Assembly (NCBI GenBank): GCA_019722365.1
Contig: JADFUC010001380.1
Span: 1,240,001 to 1,304,000, forward strand
Length of the DNA: 64,000 nucleotides
Source: Lithospermum erythrorhizon
Lineage: Eukaryota > Streptophyta > Magnoliopsida > Boraginales > Boraginaceae
Direction: 5' to 3'
The translations under genes were made by a program, and so were the position numbers. Numbering within the stretch: position 1 is the first letter of the stretch; each line of letters starts with the position of its first letter. Under the pieces are notes generated by a model. The model saw only the letters and a list, made by a program, of their open reading frames with translations. It was not told the origin of the DNA and searched no databases. Of the stretch, positions 62,395 through 64,000 are shown in pieces.

Positions 62395-62510
62395 ACCTTC
62401 AAATAATATGTGTATCAAAAATCGTTCAACAAATTGGTATAGATTACTAAATGGTAAAATAAGGTTATATAATTATTATTAATGATTTTTTTCCGAGGAA
62501 ACGGTATGTA

Positions 62511-62752
62511 ATTCCCTCGCGCATTCTTTACTTGTCTTTCTAGTCTTTTAATTTTTGTTTCAAAATACTTATACTTTTAGCATAGAAAATTCAATTTTTA
62601 TATTTTTAATGTACTTTTGTCATTAAATTACCAACTAATCAATTTTATAGTTTCACTAATTAATATTTTATATTTTAATGTAATTTTTACCACTTTTTTT
62701 TTAATCTATGTGTAAATGACTGTAAAAAGCATAACCAAGCGAAACTAAGAGA
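62511..62752. mobile_element. Stowaway-like MITE
   Basis: Flanked by TA. The left end ATTCCCTCGCGC and the inverted right end TCTCTTAGTTTCGC are imperfect. The inside aligns with the MITE at 12484-12723 (GTTT-AAATA-TTATA, CAACTAATCAATTTTATA, AATGACT-AAAAG), which supports a shared family. Confidence 0.5.
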
Positions 62753-62796
62753 TACTTAATATGTAATCAAAAGAACAATATATAAGAGTTATACTA

Positions 62797-63012
62797 CTCT
62801 ATACTTCAAATTAATTGATTTTTTCACTTTCTATATTAATAACTTTAATCATCAATTACTTTTTATGTACATTATGAAATTACAAAAAAATATGAAAATA
62901 TTTTAAAAATAAATTCAAAGATATCAATTTTATATTTTGATTTGTGAATAAAAGTAATTTATGGTCAAAGACTTGATACTTAAATCCCAAAACGTCAATT
63001 AATTTGAAATAT
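62797..63012. mobile_element. MITE with CAAATTAATTGA inverted ends
   Basis: TATACTTCAAATTAATTGA at the left is matched, inverted, by TATATTTCAAATTAATTGA at the right. About 215 bp, AT-rich and non-coding. The TTCAAATTAATTGACG ending is common in plant Stowaway-type MITEs; exact borders are unclear. Confidence 0.55.
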
Positions 63013-63427
63013 AATAAATGTATACTTATTTTTGATAATTAATGAACCATTAATGAATAAAATGTTTGATAAATTATAAATTTTCATCACTGATTAAAAA
63101 TCCAATGTTTAAATATAAAATATGTTACTTTGTATAGATATAAACACGATGGCCATCTACTTAATTAATTTTACCCATGTTATTTAGAATTGGTTTTATT
63201 TTGTAGCATCAAGTTTTGATCATTCCATCAGAACCATTAATGACATCATAAAATGTTACTCCTATATGAGTACTAGATACTAATAAAAACATATCATAAA
63301 TTATATCACAAAACTATCTTCTATATCTACCCCAACAGTTAATTTAATTCACAAACTAATTACATAAACACACTAAATCATCTCTTATTATTTCTATAAC
63401 CAGTTGAGGGAATTGGATGGGGGTAAA

Positions 63428-63487
63428 TTAAGAAGTCACTGCTAGTTGAATCTCTCCTTCGTTGATAGGTAAGAATCCTACACGCTT
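63428..63487 (-). CDS. Candidate 3'-terminal exon of an unknown gene entering from the right
   Basis: On the minus strand an intron-like stretch (TTTATTTTGTAATTGTTTTTGCAG) is followed by 19 codons (KRVGFLPINEGEIQLAVTS) and a TAA stop, then AT-rich 3' flank. The acceptor is strong and the residues look like protein, but the frame is short and no earlier exon is visible before the window ends at 64000. I do not recognise the product. Confidence 0.35.
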   Translation of the reverse strand, partial: KRVGFLPINEGEIQLAVTS

Positions 63488-64000
63488 CTGCAAAAACAAT
63501 TACAAAATAAAGGATAATTAAATTATTTAAATAAATAAACCAGTTTAATTTCTAAAATATGAGAACTAATTGCGACAGTGTTACCAGTTGACTTGGTATT
63601 AATTTTTTATTTTATTTTGTAAATTAGCGATGAAGAGTATTACAAATTACAGATATTGAGTATTACAAATAACGAATACATAGGCCGCGGGGCTGAAGCC
63701 GCGGGTCCGAAGGCCGCGGCCTTAATAACATATATTTTTTTTTACTAAAGACAATTAGAGTAAATGATATAAAGAAAGTAGAACATGTTTCCAATAAAAA
63801 TAAAACTCAAGATGTTCTTGTCGAAATTTGGGTTAGTACTATTGAGCTATTGACGACTTACTATCAAATATTGAGTCAATGATTATTACTTTAACTAAGC
63901 AACTTGCATGTTCTACCTATCTTCATTTGAATAATTAGATGTACATGTGGTGGTTGGCATATTACAATCTGTAACCAATTCCTCTTAAGTCTTAACTAAA
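63488..64000. other. AT-rich edge with a CCGCGG cluster
   Basis: Three CCGCGG words at 63685, 63699 and 63714 stand in otherwise AT-rich DNA. No other feature is supported; it may be intron sequence of the gene ending at 63428. Confidence 0.4.

Noticed and set aside
1..64000. CRISPR arrays, operons or prokaryotic systems
   Set aside because: No regularly spaced identical repeats with unique spacers, and the split genes and transposons show plant nuclear DNA.

Overview
The window is AT-rich nuclear DNA of a flowering plant, most probably a eudicot. This rests on plant-only gene families (a FAB1C/D-type lipid kinase, an IDA-like peptide, short GPI-type proline-rich proteins), split genes with GT-AG introns, and dense plant transposon relics (Copia and Gypsy-type LTRs, hAT elements, Stowaway-like and Emigrant-like MITEs). 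The family or species cannot be fixed from the sequence. Genes are few: five supportable genes, one candidate 3' exon at the right edge and some gene or transposase fragments.

Layout. 1-3.3 kb: a short proline-rich, GPI-type wall protein gene (minus). 3.4-9.9 kb: an Emigrant/pogo-type element, then a large LTR-like block with internal tandem repeats. 9.9-10.1 kb: a stray leucine-rich-repeat receptor fragment. 11.5-11.9 kb: a second proline-rich GPI-type gene (minus) with a clear TATA box. 13.3-15.1 kb: a five-exon J-domain protein gene (minus). 15.3-33.5 kb: repeat territory with a decayed Copia element, a Gypsy-type repeat, an old Copia LTR plus leader, a long-inverted-repeat element with Pol III-like boxes, a compact hAT element with an 8-bp target duplication, and a decayed hAT transposase. 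33.96-34.19 kb: an IDA-like signalling peptide gene (minus). 35-49 kb: an RNase H-like fragment, a second copy of the Gypsy-type repeat, a likely solo LTR and MITEs. 49.1-57.3 kb: the main gene, a ten-exon FAB1C-like phosphatidylinositol-3-phosphate 5-kinase (plus), preceded by a four-copy tandem repeat. 57.4-62.4 kb: a nearly full-length but broken Tnt1-like Copia element whose LTR begins about 80 bp after the FAB1 stop codon. 62.4-64 kb: two MITE-like elements and a possible 3'-terminal exon of an unknown gene.

The genes do not form an operon or an obvious pathway. Two loose themes are visible: small secreted or cell-surface proteins (the two proline-rich proteins and the IDA-like peptide), and an HSL/HAESA-type receptor fragment in the same window as an IDA-like ligand, which is probably coincidence. 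All exon coordinates were read by eye from splice signals and reading frame; no alignment or database search was run.
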